20,059 nt of DNA from an uncultured Lacinutrix sp. (GTDB taxonomy: Bacteria; Bacteroidota; Bacteroidia; Flavobacteriales; Flavobacteriaceae). The notes beneath the pieces are model-generated. The model was not told where the DNA came from, ran no database searches, and saw nothing but the letters and a program-made list of their open reading frames with translations. A program made the position numbers and the translations under genes. Of this stretch, positions 5,511 to 14,416 are shown in pieces. Positions within the stretch are counted from its first letter, which is position 1; the number at the start of each line of letters is the position of its first letter. The stretch spans positions 1 through 20,059 of the forward strand of contig CALGIH010000283.1 in NCBI GenBank assembly GCA_937916035.1, in the 5' to 3' direction.

Positions 5511-6710
5511 GTGAATTTCACTTTATATATAGCAAAACGTTATTTGTTTACAAAAAGCAGCAACAATGCTATTAACTTCATCACTATTATTGCGGCCATT
5601 GGCGTCATTATAGGTTCTGCAGCATTGTTAATTGTATTGTCTGGTTTTGCTGGATTAAAAGACTATAGCTTACAGTTTTCTTCATTTATTGATCCAGATT
5701 TAAAAGTAATTCCGACTGAAGGAAAATCGTTTGAGCTGAATCCTGAAACCATTTCAAAATTAAATGAACTTAAAGGTATTGCCTCCTACTCAAAAATTAT
5801 TGAAGAGCGAGCCGTTTTAGTTTCGGATAGTAAACGTCAAATTGTGACACTCAAAGGTGTAGACGAAAATTATCCTAAATCTACTATAAACGCTATTGTA
5901 TCGTTGGGATCTTGGTTTACTCCTGAATCCAATCAAATTGTGGCAGGTTGGGGAATTGCAAGTAATTTATCTTTTGGTGTTATGGATTATGGCAAAGTCC
6001 TGAAAATTTTCACACCAAAACCTGGAAAAGGGCAGATTACTTCAGAAAAAGATGCTTTCAATGTTATTGCTACAACCAATATTGGCATTTTTGAAATAAA
6101 TGAACAGTTAGATAATTCTGTGGTTTATGGAAGTATTGGGTTTGTGCAAGAATTATTGAATTATAACGAAAACACAATTAGTTCATTAGAAGTTAAATTA
6201 ACCGACATTAATGATGTTGAATCTGTAACTGGTGCATTGCAATCTGTTTTTGGAACTTCTTTTGAAATAAAAAACAAGGAACAGCTCAATGATGCTTTGC
6301 ATAAAATGTTGAACACAGAAAATTTAGCTGTCTATTTAATTTTTACATTGGTACTTATTATTGCGCTTTTTAATGTGGTTGGATCTATCATCATGATGAT
6401 TTTAGATAAAAAGAAAGATTTAAAAACCTTGTTTAATTTAGGAATCACAGTAAAAGAAATACGCCGTATATTCTTTTTACATGGAGGCTTAATGACCGTT
6501 TTAGGTGGTTTCGGCGGTATACTTTTAGCTATTTTATTGATTATAATTCAAAAAGCTTTCGGATTTGTAATGATTACAGCCTCTTTATCTTATCCTGTTT
6601 CCTTAAAATTAACAGATATTTTGTTGGTGTTTTTAACGATTACAACGCTAGGGCTTTTGGCTTCAAAAATTGCCTCAACAAGAATTTCAAAACTGTTATT
6701 AGCTAAGTAA
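5511..6710 (+). CDS. LolC/LolE-type ABC transporter permease
   Basis: A 399-residue inner-membrane protein of the FtsX/MacB/LolCE permease superfamily. Topology is typical: a first membrane helix at about 21-46 (INFITIIAAIGVIIGSAALLIVLSGF in that region), a large periplasmic domain (about 50-268), then helices at about 272-298, 320-347 and 367-386. LolCE complexes hand lipoproteins to the outer-membrane pathway using ATP from LolD; no ATPase gene is next to it, so the partner must be elsewhere. The start is GTG at 5511, right after the rbfA stop: the N-terminus MNFTLYIAKRYLFTK matches the conserved [FY]IAxRYL start of Bacteroidota members. Whether it is the true lipoprotein exporter or a paralogue cannot be told. 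Confidence 0.86.
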   Translation: MNFTLYIAKRYLFTKSSNNAINFITIIAAIGVIIGSAALLIVLSGFAGLKDYSLQFSSFIDPDLKVIPTEGKSFELNPETISKLNELKGIASYSKIIEERAVLVSDSKRQIVTLKGVDENYPKSTINAIVSLGSWFTPESNQIVAGWGIASNLSFGVMDYGKVLKIFTPKPGKGQITSEKDAFNVIATTNIGIFEINEQLDNSVVYGSIGFVQELLNYNENTISSLEVKLTDINDVESVTGALQSVFGTSFEIKNKEQLNDALHKMLNTENLAVYLIFTLVLIIALFNVVGSIIMMILDKKKDLKTLFNLGITVKEIRRIFFLHGGLMTVLGGFGGILLAILLIIIQKAFGFVMITASLSYPVSLKLTDILLVFLTITTLGLLASKIASTRISKLLLAK

Positions 6711-6730
6711 TATTTTTGCAAGTTGGTAAA

Positions 6731-7726
6731 TTATTCTACAAACTGGTGACCAGCAAAATTTTCTAAAACTTCATCAAAAGCTGCAAATACATCCTTTGAG
6801 TCATCGCTTGTAACCATTTTCATTCTGTACTCCTTAAAATGTGGAATGCCTTTAAAATAATTGGTGTAATGCCTTCTAGTTTCAAATACTCCTAGTGTTT
6901 CTCCTTTCCAGTCTATTGCCATTTGTAAATGTCTTCTAGCTGCATCTACGCGTTCTTCTAAACTAATTGGATCTAAGTGTTCTCCTGTGTTGAAAAAGTG
7001 TTTTACTTGCTTAAAAAACCAAGGGTTTCCAATGGAGGCTCTTCCAATCATTGCTCCATCCAGTCCAAAGCTATCTCTCATTAACATGGCTTTTTCAGGA
7101 GAATCAATATCACCATTCCCAAAGACAGGAATATGCATTCTTGGATTATTTTTTACTGCTGCAATTGGTTTCCAATCAGCTTCACCTTTATACATTTGCG
7201 CTCTTGTTCTGCCATGAATAGCAATGGCTTTACAGCCTACATCCTGAAGTCTTTCAGCAACCTCAACGATTTTTATAGAATCGTGATCCCAACCTAAGCG
7301 TGTTTTTACAGTTATTGGAAGATTAGTGCGTTTAACCATTTCAGCGGTAAGCTTCTCCATTAAACATATATCTTTCAAGATTCCTGCTCCTGCACCTTTA
7401 CTCACTACTTTTTTAACAGGACAGCCAAAATTAATATCGATAATATCTGGATTGGATTTTTCAACAATATCTATCGTTTGGAGCATACTTTCAAGATTAG
7501 CTCCAAAGATTTGAATACCAACAGGACGTTCCTTTTCGTAAATATCCAATTTCATAACGCTTTTTGCAGCGTTTCTGATTAAGCCTTCACTAGATACAAA
7601 TTCAGTATATACAACATCTGCTCCTTGTTCTTTGCATAATGCACGAAAAGGCGGGTCGCTAACATCTTCCATTGGTGCTAAAAGCAATGGAAAATCTGGT
7701 AATTCTATGTTGCCTATTTTAACCAA
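6731..7726 (-). CDS. dus: tRNA-dihydrouridine synthase (DusB type)
   Basis: A 331-residue FMN enzyme that reduces uridines in tRNA D loops to dihydrouridine with NADPH. The TIM barrel covers about 1-240 and a helical tRNA-binding domain the rest. Seen: APMEDVSDPPFR (FMN-binding, 17-28), the catalytic Cys102 in NFGCPVKKVV, Lys141 in VKTRLGW, His171 in IHGRTRAQMYKG and the FMN-phosphate motif NGDI (204-207) with GAMIGRAS. Length and motifs fit DusB, the usual single Dus of Bacteroidota. The start appears to be TTG at 7726: no ATG lies between the upstream in-frame stop and the conserved IGNIELPDFPLLLAPM. It follows the M28 peptidase gene on the same strand by 21 bases, so they are likely co-transcribed, and converges on the permease gene. 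Confidence 0.93.
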   Translation of the reverse strand: MVKIGNIELPDFPLLLAPMEDVSDPPFRALCKEQGADVVYTEFVSSEGLIRNAAKSVMKLDIYEKERPVGIQIFGANLESMLQTIDIVEKSNPDIIDINFGCPVKKVVSKGAGAGILKDICLMEKLTAEMVKRTNLPITVKTRLGWDHDSIKIVEVAERLQDVGCKAIAIHGRTRAQMYKGEADWKPIAAVKNNPRMHIPVFGNGDIDSPEKAMLMRDSFGLDGAMIGRASIGNPWFFKQVKHFFNTGEHLDPISLEERVDAARRHLQMAIDWKGETLGVFETRRHYTNYFKGIPHFKEYRMKMVTSDDSKDVFAAFDEVLENFAGHQFVE

Positions 7727-7747
7727 ATTAAGTTTCTATATCTAAAG

Positions 7748-8980
7748 TTAAAATTCTATCTCAGTCTCTACTTCTTTCCCATCGCGAAGCACTTTCACTT
7801 TAGTTTTGTTTCCTACATCAAAAACAGAAAGCGCTCTCATGTAGCTCATCATATCAACAACTGAGCTATCTCCTAATTTCACTACGACATCGCCTTTTAG
7901 CAATCCCGCTCTTTGTGCAGGTTTATCTTCACTAACACCATCAATTCTCATACCTTCTCCATCATATAAGTAATCTGGCACAACCCCTAACCCAACTTTA
8001 AATCTTGGTGTTTCTTCACTTTCATTTTTAGTTTTTCTAAAAGACAATTTTCCATTATTATCCAAATCTGTAATAACCTCAAAGATATAATTGGAGATTA
8101 GGTTCATTCCGTCATAATTCAACTTTTCAGAATCATCCCCTGGTTTGTGATAATCTTCATGCTGTCCTGTAAAAAAATGCAGTACAGGTATATCTCCTAA
8201 ATAAAAAGACGTGTGGTCAGATGGCCCAACTCCAGATTCATTTTCAATTAATTTAAACGAATTGTTGTTTGCAGTTAACGTTTGCTTAAACATTGGAGAA
8301 GTTCCTGTTCCGTAAACAGCTAAAGTACTATCAACTTTCATTCTACCAACCATGTCCATATTAATCATATAGTTGATTTTTTCTTTAGGAATAGTAGCAT
8401 TCTTTACAAAATAATTAGACCCTAACAATCCCATTTCTTCGCCTGAAAATGCCAAAAATAAATAGTTATTACTTGTGTTTGTGTTTGTGTTTTTTAATTT
8501 GCTTGCTAAATTTAACATTAGCGCAACACCACTCGCATTATCATCTGCTCCATTATGAATTGCTTTTTCTTCTTCTCTAAATAAAGAGCCCTCTCCTCCA
8601 TATCCCAAATGGTCATAATGTGCTCCAATTACAATGGTTTGATCTGCTTTGTTATCAATAAAACCAATAACGTTTGTGCCAATAACTGTGCTGTCTTCTG
8701 CTACAGAAGTGAATTTAACTTCATCGTGTGGATTGGTTTTTGGTTTAAAATTAAACGCTTGTAAATAGCCTTCTGTTCCTTTTGGCTGCAAGCCTAACTC
8801 TTCAAATCGTTTTACAAGATAGCTTGCTGCGGCTTTTTCTCCTTCTGTTCCTGTTTGGCGACCTTCAAACTTATCATCTGCTAAAATAGCAACATCCTCT
8901 TTAATTTTATTCTCTGGCTTATATTCTTGTTTACACCCTATTAGCGACAAAAAAAGAACTAGTAACGATATATTTTTCAT
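7748..8980 (-). CDS. M28 family zinc peptidase lipoprotein with C-terminal PDZ domain
   Basis: A 410-residue protein counted from the ATG at 8978-8980, which gives the lipoprotein signal MKNISLLVLFLSLIGC with Cys16; an in-frame TTG eight codons upstream lies inside a promoter box and is unlikely. The catalytic domain (about 25-305) shows the M28 co-catalytic zinc site: His121 (GAHYDHLGY), Asp146 (GADDNASG), the Glu pair 181-182 (FSGEEMGLLG), Asp209 (NMDMVG) and His278 (HEDYH). A PDZ domain follows at about 327-410 (GVSEDKPAQRAGLLKGDVVV). Such proteins are aminopeptidases or glutaminyl-cyclase relatives in the periplasm or on the cell surface. A 6-base repeat encodes NTNTNT in a loop. It is upstream of dus on the same strand and divergent from the PD40 lipoprotein. 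Confidence 0.9.
   Translation of the reverse strand: MKNISLLVLFLSLIGCKQEYKPENKIKEDVAILADDKFEGRQTGTEGEKAAASYLVKRFEELGLQPKGTEGYLQAFNFKPKTNPHDEVKFTSVAEDSTVIGTNVIGFIDNKADQTIVIGAHYDHLGYGGEGSLFREEEKAIHNGADDNASGVALMLNLASKLKNTNTNTSNNYLFLAFSGEEMGLLGSNYFVKNATIPKEKINYMINMDMVGRMKVDSTLAVYGTGTSPMFKQTLTANNNSFKLIENESGVGPSDHTSFYLGDIPVLHFFTGQHEDYHKPGDDSEKLNYDGMNLISNYIFEVITDLDNNGKLSFRKTKNESEETPRFKVGLGVVPDYLYDGEGMRIDGVSEDKPAQRAGLLKGDVVVKLGDSSVVDMMSYMRALSVFDVGNKTKVKVLRDGKEVETEIEF
8475..8492. repeat. Three GTGTTT units inside the M28 peptidase gene
   Basis: Three exact copies of the hexamer GTGTTT. Read on the coding strand it is AAACAC, giving a run of alternating Asn and Thr in a predicted surface loop. Unit loss or gain would keep the frame, so it is a possible site of harmless length variation. 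Confidence 0.6.
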
Positions 8981-8991
8981 TATATAAATCT

Positions 8992-8999
8992 TATTTTTG
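8992..8999 (+). promoter_or_regulatory. -7 box of the PD40 lipoprotein gene
   Basis: TATTTTTG is a perfect TAnnTTTG box 39 bases before the ATG at 9039. Two bases separate it from the opposite-strand -7 box at 9002-9009. No -33 TTG at the expected distance. Confidence 0.5.
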
Positions 9000-9001
9000 C
9001 G

Positions 9002-9009
9002 CAAAATTA
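9002..9009 (-). promoter_or_regulatory. -7 box of the M28 peptidase-dus unit
   Basis: The minus strand reads TAATTTTG, a perfect TAnnTTTG box, 21 bases before the ATG of the M28 peptidase. It faces the plus-strand box at 8992-8999, the two together forming the palindrome TTTTGCGCAAAA (8995-9006). Confidence 0.5.
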
Positions 9010-9038
9010 GGTATTAATTGCCATTTATATAAACAATT

Positions 9039-10136
9039 ATGAATAAAACCATTACGATTTTAACACTTACAGTTTTAACAATAGTTTCGTGTAAATCTGA
9101 AAAGAAGGGAAATACAGATTCTGATGCTACAAAATCGGTAGATTCATTAATTTATCCTGAGGAAGTTCATTTTAAATCCATAAAACAAATCACTTTTGGT
9201 GGTGATAATGCAGAGGCATATTGGAGTTTTGACGATAAGCAAATCATTTTTCAATCAAATAATACTGAGTGGAATGTTGAGTGTGATCAAATGTTTTTAA
9301 TGAATCGCGATGACGTTTTTGATGCTAGCGTTCCACCAATGGTGAGTACTGGTTTAGGAAGAACAACATGTGCCTACTTTTTGCCAGACAATAAACACTT
9401 TGTATATGGTTCTACACATTTAGGTGGAGAAGAATGTCCTGATGCTCCTTTACGTCGCGAAGGAAAATATGTATGGCCAATTTATGAAAGCTATGATATT
9501 TTTGTATCTGACTTAGAGGGAAATATCACTGCCCAATTAACAACAGAACTTGGTTATGATGCTGAAGCAACAGTGTCTCCAAAAGGTGATCGTATAGTGT
9601 TTACTTCGATGCGAACTGGTGATTTGGAATTGTTTACAATGAATATAGATGGTAGTGATGTTAAGCAAGTTACTAATGAGCTTGGTTATGATGGTGGAGC
9701 TTTCTTTTCTCCTGATGGAACAAAACTTATTTTCCGTTCTTCTAGACCAAAAACAGAAGCAGAAATAAAGGAATATAAAGATTTATTGGCTGAAGGTTTG
9801 GTACAACCAACTGAAATGGAGTTATACATTTGTAATGCTGATGGATCAGATTTACGTCAATTGACTAGCCTAGGAAACGCTAATTGGAGTCCGTTTTTTC
9901 ATCCAAGCGGAAATAAAATATTGTTCTCTTCAAATTTTGAATCTGAACGGGGTTTCCCTTTTAACTTATACCTTATTGATTTAGATGGTAAAAATTTAGA
10001 GCGCGTAACTCATGGCGAAACTTTTGATGCCTTTCCTGTGTTTTCAAATGATGGGAAATCTTTGATTTTCTCTTCAAACAGAAATAATGGAGGTGGTCGT
10101 GATACCAACTTGTTTATAGCAGAGTGGCAAGACTAG
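9039..10136 (+). CDS. PD40 (TolB-like) beta-propeller lipoprotein
   Basis: A 365-residue protein with a lipoprotein signal (MNKTITILTLTVLTIVSC, Cys18 lipidated). The rest is built of WD40-like PD40 repeats, with the usual F-S-P-D-G-x-[KR]-[IL]-x-F-x-S units: VSPKGDRIVFTSMR, FSPDGTKLIFRSSR, HPSGNKILFSSN and FSNDGKSLIFSSNR, each followed by a strand such as LELFTMNIDGSDVKQVT. This predicts a beta-propeller related to the TolB C-terminal domain, probably in the periplasm or on the outer membrane. No enzyme active site is seen, so it is likely a binding or scaffold protein. It is divergent from the M28 peptidase with overlapping promoters, and ends one base before the broken receptor gene on the other strand. 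Confidence 0.85.
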   Translation: MNKTITILTLTVLTIVSCKSEKKGNTDSDATKSVDSLIYPEEVHFKSIKQITFGGDNAEAYWSFDDKQIIFQSNNTEWNVECDQMFLMNRDDVFDASVPPMVSTGLGRTTCAYFLPDNKHFVYGSTHLGGEECPDAPLRREGKYVWPIYESYDIFVSDLEGNITAQLTTELGYDAEATVSPKGDRIVFTSMRTGDLELFTMNIDGSDVKQVTNELGYDGGAFFSPDGTKLIFRSSRPKTEAEIKEYKDLLAEGLVQPTEMELYICNADGSDLRQLTSLGNANWSPFFHPSGNKILFSSNFESERGFPFNLYLIDLDGKNLERVTHGETFDAFPVFSNDGKSLIFSSNRNNGGGRDTNLFIAEWQD

Positions 10137-10137
10137 T

Positions 10138-12223
10138 TTAATGCTTTTCATTTAACCTATCAAGTTCATCTTTGGAGGTTGAGCGCTGATTTGTAGACAG
10201 TTTTGTGTTTCCAAATTTATACCTGAACCCAAGACTTATATAACGAGTGTCGAGGTCGTTTGATATTTTACTGCTTTGATCTAGAAAACTAATAGTCCTT
10301 GAATAGTCTTGTTTGTTGAAAAAGTCACTCACTTACAATGATATTGAGCCCTTGTTTTTAAACAATGTCTTTGCCATAGAAAAATATGTGTCCCAACGTG
10401 TATGGGCAGTTTGCAAGCCTTGCACATTTTCACCAACAGAAACAATAGTCAATGATACTGTTAAACTATTTTCTTTTAAAAAGGATAAATCATTACTCAA
10501 AATAGAATAATTAGCCCATTTATCACGTTGTACTGAACTTCCAGAAATTGTGCCTTTATCTTTATAATTGAAAGTTGATGTGCCTAAATAAAACGACCAT
10601 TTATCCGTAATATTGAAATACGCCTCAAAATCAAAGCCGATTTCTTCAATACTATCAATATTTAAAGGCTGTATATTAAAATATTATTAGAATTATCTTG
10701 TAAAGGAATTTCGAAAATATTGTTTTTAGCCTTTCTGTAATACACCTCAAATGTGAACTTGTTGTTAATAGTTGTTCCTATTAAATACTTATCGGTAAAT
10801 ACTGGTTTTAAATTTGGATTTCCCGTTACAATTGTATTGTCATTTAAGTAATATACAAAGGGATTTAAATAACTGTAATCAGGTCTTTCAATACTGCGTT
10901 TATAATTAATGTAGCTATTGACTTTCTCAGAAACTTGCAAGCTTAAATTAGCTGTAGGGAAAAATTCTAAGTAATGCTGTTTGCTAGTTATATTGTTTAA
11001 TGATAACCCTAAAATATTAGTTTGCTCTGCTCTTAAGCCTGTATTAAAGGAGAATTTTCTCCCCTATAACTATAGTCTAAAAATGCTGCATATACATCTT
11101 CATCATAATCTAAAATGTTAGTGTTACCCTCATTTGGCACTTCTTCTCCGTCAATTATATCATTCTGAAAAATACCACTTTCAGTTTTTACATTTGAAAA
11201 CTTAATTCCTGAACTCAATGATGCTTTATCACTTATTGTTAACGCATAATCAAGCTGAGATGTAAAGATATTGGTGTCTTGGCTAGCGTTTACATTAGAT
11301 GCTGTTTCGTATACAATAATAGAAGTATTAAAATAACGGCTGTTTACTTCTTGTTTTCTCTGATAATCATAATTTGTATAATGCGAATTAAACGACAGTT
11401 TAGAGGATTCACTTAATTGGTATCTATAATCTAAATCAACACCAATATTATGCCTATCGTCTCTTGAAATACGTTAATAATTGGGCTTTTGCTGAAATTG
11501 CTTTTTTTGTTCAAATTATAATCAAAATTAAAACTCGCGTTATGTGTTTCAGACCATGTGTTCTTATTTAAAACAGTATTCCATTCTTCGTCTGGATAAA
11601 AAATGTTCTCTACATCTACTCTATTATCCTTTCTGCTATTATAACTGTAATTAAAAAACAAATTTGTTTTATTGCCTTTTAAATAATGAGAAGTTCCAAA
11701 GCTATATTTTGGAAAGACACCTTGCGTTTAATTGCTAAACACACTTCCATTATAACCAGTTATAAGATTTTTAGACATGACAATATTAAGAACAACTCAA
11801 CTATCTGCATCATATTTTGCTGATGGGTTTGTAATAAACTCAAGCTTCACGTTTTAATGTTGGTTTTTCAAAAAAAAGTTACACCTCGTTTAATGCTTCA
11901 ATAGATTCTTCTAAAACAATATTAATGTTACTACTGTTATCATTAACCTCAATCGATTTAAAATTGTCTTTAAACCCTATAAAACTTGTTTTTAAAATGT
12001 AGCTCCCTTTAGCAATATCATTGATAATATATTCACCATATTCATCTGAAGAAGTTCCTGTAACAGTGATTTAATTGCTAGCTTTCAAAACTAAAATATT
12101 CGCGAAAGCAACGGTTTCGCTTACAATATGATTAATAGACCCTGAAACTGAATACGTTTGAGACCTCCCAAAAAAAGAGGTCAGTAAACAGCAAACAATA
12201 ATTACGCAGTTTCTTAATCCCAT
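10138..12223 (-). pseudogene. Broken outer-membrane beta-barrel / TonB-type receptor
   Basis: Reading leftwards from the ATG at 12221-12223, pieces of one gene can be joined across frames. First come a signal peptide and a carboxypeptidase-regulatory-like domain (YSVSGSINH ... GEYIINDIAKGSYILKTSF), then KPTLKREA. It then jumps to ITNPSAKYDAD and on through barrel strands (NLFFNYSYNSRK, SIERPDYSYLNPFVYYLND, GNPNLKP) to a typical C-terminus LGFRYKFGNTKLSTNQR ... LNEKH. This is the Flavobacteriia outer-membrane beta-barrel family. Lesions: stops at 12071-12073, 11879-11881, 11840-11842, 11797-11799, 11728-11730 and 10333-10335, and frame changes near 11838, 11470, 11050 and 10670. The change near 11838 also removes the roughly 100-residue plug region expected between the two motifs. 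The gene cannot give a working receptor. Its promoter-like box survives at 12241-12248. Confidence 0.9.
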
Positions 12224-12240
12224 TAAATATTTTTATACTA

Positions 12241-12248
12241 CAAACTTA
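12241..12248 (-). promoter_or_regulatory. -7 box of the broken receptor gene
   Basis: The minus strand reads TAAGTTTG, a perfect TAnnTTTG box, 17 bases before the ATG of the broken receptor. The promoter seems intact although the coding region is not. Confidence 0.45.
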
Positions 12249-12343
12249 AAAAAATTAAGTTGTTATAATTACGGATTTGCCGTAATTTATTATTCGTGCT
12301 TTGTTTATGTATTTTCATCTCTTTTAAATGTAGTAATTTTATG

Positions 12344-12351
12344 TACTTTTG
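12344..12351 (+). promoter_or_regulatory. -7 box of lepA
   Basis: TACTTTTG is a perfect TAnnTTTG box, 32 bases before the lepA ATG at 12384. No clear -33 TTG lies about 19 bases upstream. Confidence 0.5.
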
Positions 12352-12383
12352 CGCTTTGGTATTAAATACCTAATATAGTCACA

Positions 12384-14180
12384 ATGAAAAAGATTAGAAA
12401 TTTCTGCATTATTGCTCATATTGACCACGGTAAAAGTACTTTGGCCGATCGCTTATTGGAGTTTACTGGCACAGTTACAGACCGTGAAAAACAAGATCAG
12501 TTATTAGATAGTATGGATTTGGAGCGTGAGCGAGGCATTACAATAAAATCGCACGCCATTCAAATGGAATATACTTATAAAGGAGAGGTTTATACCTTAA
12601 ATTTAATTGATACTCCTGGTCATGTGGATTTTTCATATGAAGTATCACGTTCTATTGCAGCTTGTGAAGGCGCTTTGCTAATTGTTGATGCTGCACAAAG
12701 CATACAAGCACAAACAATTTCTAATTTATATTTGGCTTTAGAAAATGATTTAGAGATAATCCCTGTACTTAATAAAATAGATTTACCTAGCGCAAACCCT
12801 GAAGAAGTAACTGATGATATTGTTAGTTTATTAGGCTGTAAGGCTGAAGATGTTATTCCAGCAAGTGCAAAAACTGGTATTGGAATAGAAGAAATTTTAA
12901 TTGCCATTATAGAGCGTATTCCGCATCCAGAAGGTAATGTCGATGAGCCACTTCAAGCCTTAATTTTTGATTCGGTTTACAACCCATTTCGTGGCGTTGA
13001 AACTTACTTTAGAGTAAAAAATGGTTCCATTAAAAAAGGACAAAACATAAAATTTATTGCGACAGGCAAAAATTATTTTGCAGACGAAGTTGGAACCTTA
13101 AAGCTTAAGCAATTTCCTAGGCAAGAGATAAAAGCTGGTGATGTTGGTTACGTCATCACTGGAATAAAAGAAGCAAAAGAAGTAAAAGTTGGTGACACCA
13201 TTACAGATGCTAAAAACCCAACTAAAAATGCTGTTTCAGGATTTGAAGACGTAAAGCCAATGGTCTTTGCTGGGATTTATCCAGTTGACACAGAGGATTA
13301 TGAGGAGCTTCGTACTTCTATGGAAAAACTGCAGCTTAATGACGCGTCATTAGTATTTGCACCTGAAAGTTCAGCTGCTCTAGGTTTTGGATTTCGTTGT
13401 GGTTTCTTAGGGATGCTTCACATGGAAATTATTCAAGAACGGTTAGAGCGTGAGTTTGATATGACTGTTATTACAACAGTGCCTAACGTAAGCTATCATG
13501 CTTTTACTAGAAAAAATCCTAGCGAACCTATTGTTGTGAACAATCCAACTGATTTACCAGATCCTTCTACGTTAGATCATGTTGAAGAACCATTTATTAA
13601 AGCAACTATTATCACCAAAGCAGATTTTGTTGGTAATGTGATGTCTTTATGTATTGAAAAACGTGGTATGATTACCAATCAAACCTATTTAACACCTGAA
13701 CGTGTTGAGCTTAGTTTTGATATGCCTTTAGCTGAAATTGTTTTCGATTTTTACGATCGTTTAAAAACAGTTTCAAAAGGGTATGCTTCTTTTGATTACC
13801 ATCCTATTGGTATGAGAACTTCAAAATTAGTTCGTGTTGATATTTTACTAAATGCACTACCTATTGATGCGCTTTCAGCATTAATTCATGCTGATAATGC
13901 ACATAATATTGGTAAGAAGATTACGGAAAAATTAAAAGAGTTAATCCCTCGTCAGCAGTTTGATATTCCTATCCAAGCAGCAATTGGTGCAAAAATTATT
14001 GCTAGAGAAACCACAAAAGCTTTGCGTAAAGACGTTACAGCAAAGTGTTATGGAGGTGATATTTCACGTAAACGAAAACTACTTGAAAAGCAGAAAAAAG
14101 GAAAGAAACGTATGCGTCAAGTTGGGAATGTTGAAATACCTCAAGAAGCATTTATGGCGGTTTTGAAGTTGAATGATTAA
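12384..14180 (+). CDS. lepA: Elongation factor 4 (back-translocating GTPase LepA)
   Basis: A 598-residue translational GTPase, the usual length for LepA/EF4, which acts on stalled or misaligned ribosomes and in 30S assembly. G motifs: P-loop AHIDHGKST (11-19), switch I with RERGITIK (48-55), DTPGH (76-80) and NKID (130-133). Domain II and III follow ([39 protein letters not shown] is the EF-G-like domain III region), then the LepA-specific C-terminal domain with [59 protein letters not shown] and [11 protein letters not shown]. All are intact. It is monocistronic by position: the broken receptor is divergent on the left and a minus-strand relic follows on the right. Confidence 0.98.
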   Translation: MKKIRNFCIIAHIDHGKSTLADRLLEFTGTVTDREKQDQLLDSMDLERERGITIKSHAIQMEYTYKGEVYTLNLIDTPGHVDFSYEVSRSIAACEGALLIVDAAQSIQAQTISNLYLALENDLEIIPVLNKIDLPSANPEEVTDDIVSLLGCKAEDVIPASAKTGIGIEEILIAIIERIPHPEGNVDEPLQALIFDSVYNPFRGVETYFRVKNGSIKKGQNIKFIATGKNYFADEVGTLKLKQFPRQEIKAGDVGYVITGIKEAKEVKVGDTITDAKNPTKNAVSGFEDVKPMVFAGIYPVDTEDYEELRTSMEKLQLNDASLVFAPESSAALGFGFRCGFLGMLHMEIIQERLEREFDMTVITTVPNVSYHAFTRKNPSEPIVVNNPTDLPDPSTLDHVEEPFIKATIITKADFVGNVMSLCIEKRGMITNQTYLTPERVELSFDMPLAEIVFDFYDRLKTVSKGYASFDYHPIGMRTSKLVRVDILLNALPIDALSALIHADNAHNIGKKITEKLKELIPRQQFDIPIQAAIGAKIIARETTKALRKDVTAKCYGGDISRKRKLLEKQKKGKKRMRQVGNVEIPQEAFMAVLKLND

Positions 14181-14190
14181 TGCTGTTTTT

Positions 14191-14342
14191 TTAACTGGCA
14201 AAATAACCGGCAAATAAAAAAAATCCTGCTCCTGTTAATATTGAGCAGAGTAACTCCTGTTTTTATCCCCATTACGATCATTATTAATCCTATACAAACA
14301 AGAAGTAATAAAAACACTGTTGTTATTGTTTCGATATTTCAT
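14191..14342 (-). pseudogene. Relic of a 49-residue two-helix membrane protein
   Basis: Reading leftwards from the ATG at 14340-14342 to the TAA at 14191-14193 gives 152 bases, two too many for a frame. Ignoring one A in ATGAAAT and one A in CTCAATA restores a continuous frame: MNIETITTVFLLLLVCIGL, IMIVMGIKTGVTLL, then ILTGAGFFLFAGYFAS and the stop. This makes 49 residues with two hydrophobic helices joined by a short GIKTG turn, and uses up the whole span exactly. No stop occurs within each sub-frame. I therefore read it as a small membrane-protein gene broken by two single-base insertions. I do not recognise the family. A chance hydrophobic reading in AT-rich DNA, or sequence errors, cannot be excluded. 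Confidence 0.5.
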
Positions 14343-14416
14343 GAATTATTAAATATCGAATTTAAGTTTTAAAAAAATGTTATCTTTCAAAATTCAATAA
14401 TCGATTTAAAATAACA

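Noticed and set aside
10313..10510. Plus-strand open frame of 65 codons
   Set aside because: It is opposite the barrel C-terminus of the broken receptor, which explains the sequence on the minus strand.
10138..12223. Several small separate genes on the minus strand
   Set aside because: The pieces align in order to one outer-membrane receptor family, from signal peptide to C-terminal strand, so they are parts of one broken gene.
13960..14166. Plus-strand frame overlapping the end of lepA
   Set aside because: A frame shadow of the conserved LepA C-terminal domain, without homology features.
14212..14248. Minus-strand hairpin CTGCTC/GAGCAG followed by eight T, looking like a terminator
   Set aside because: The stem (14226-14231 with 14243-14248) and T run fall inside the restored frame of the small membrane-protein relic, where the T run encodes FFLF; the 11-base loop is also long. 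Coding origin explains it better.
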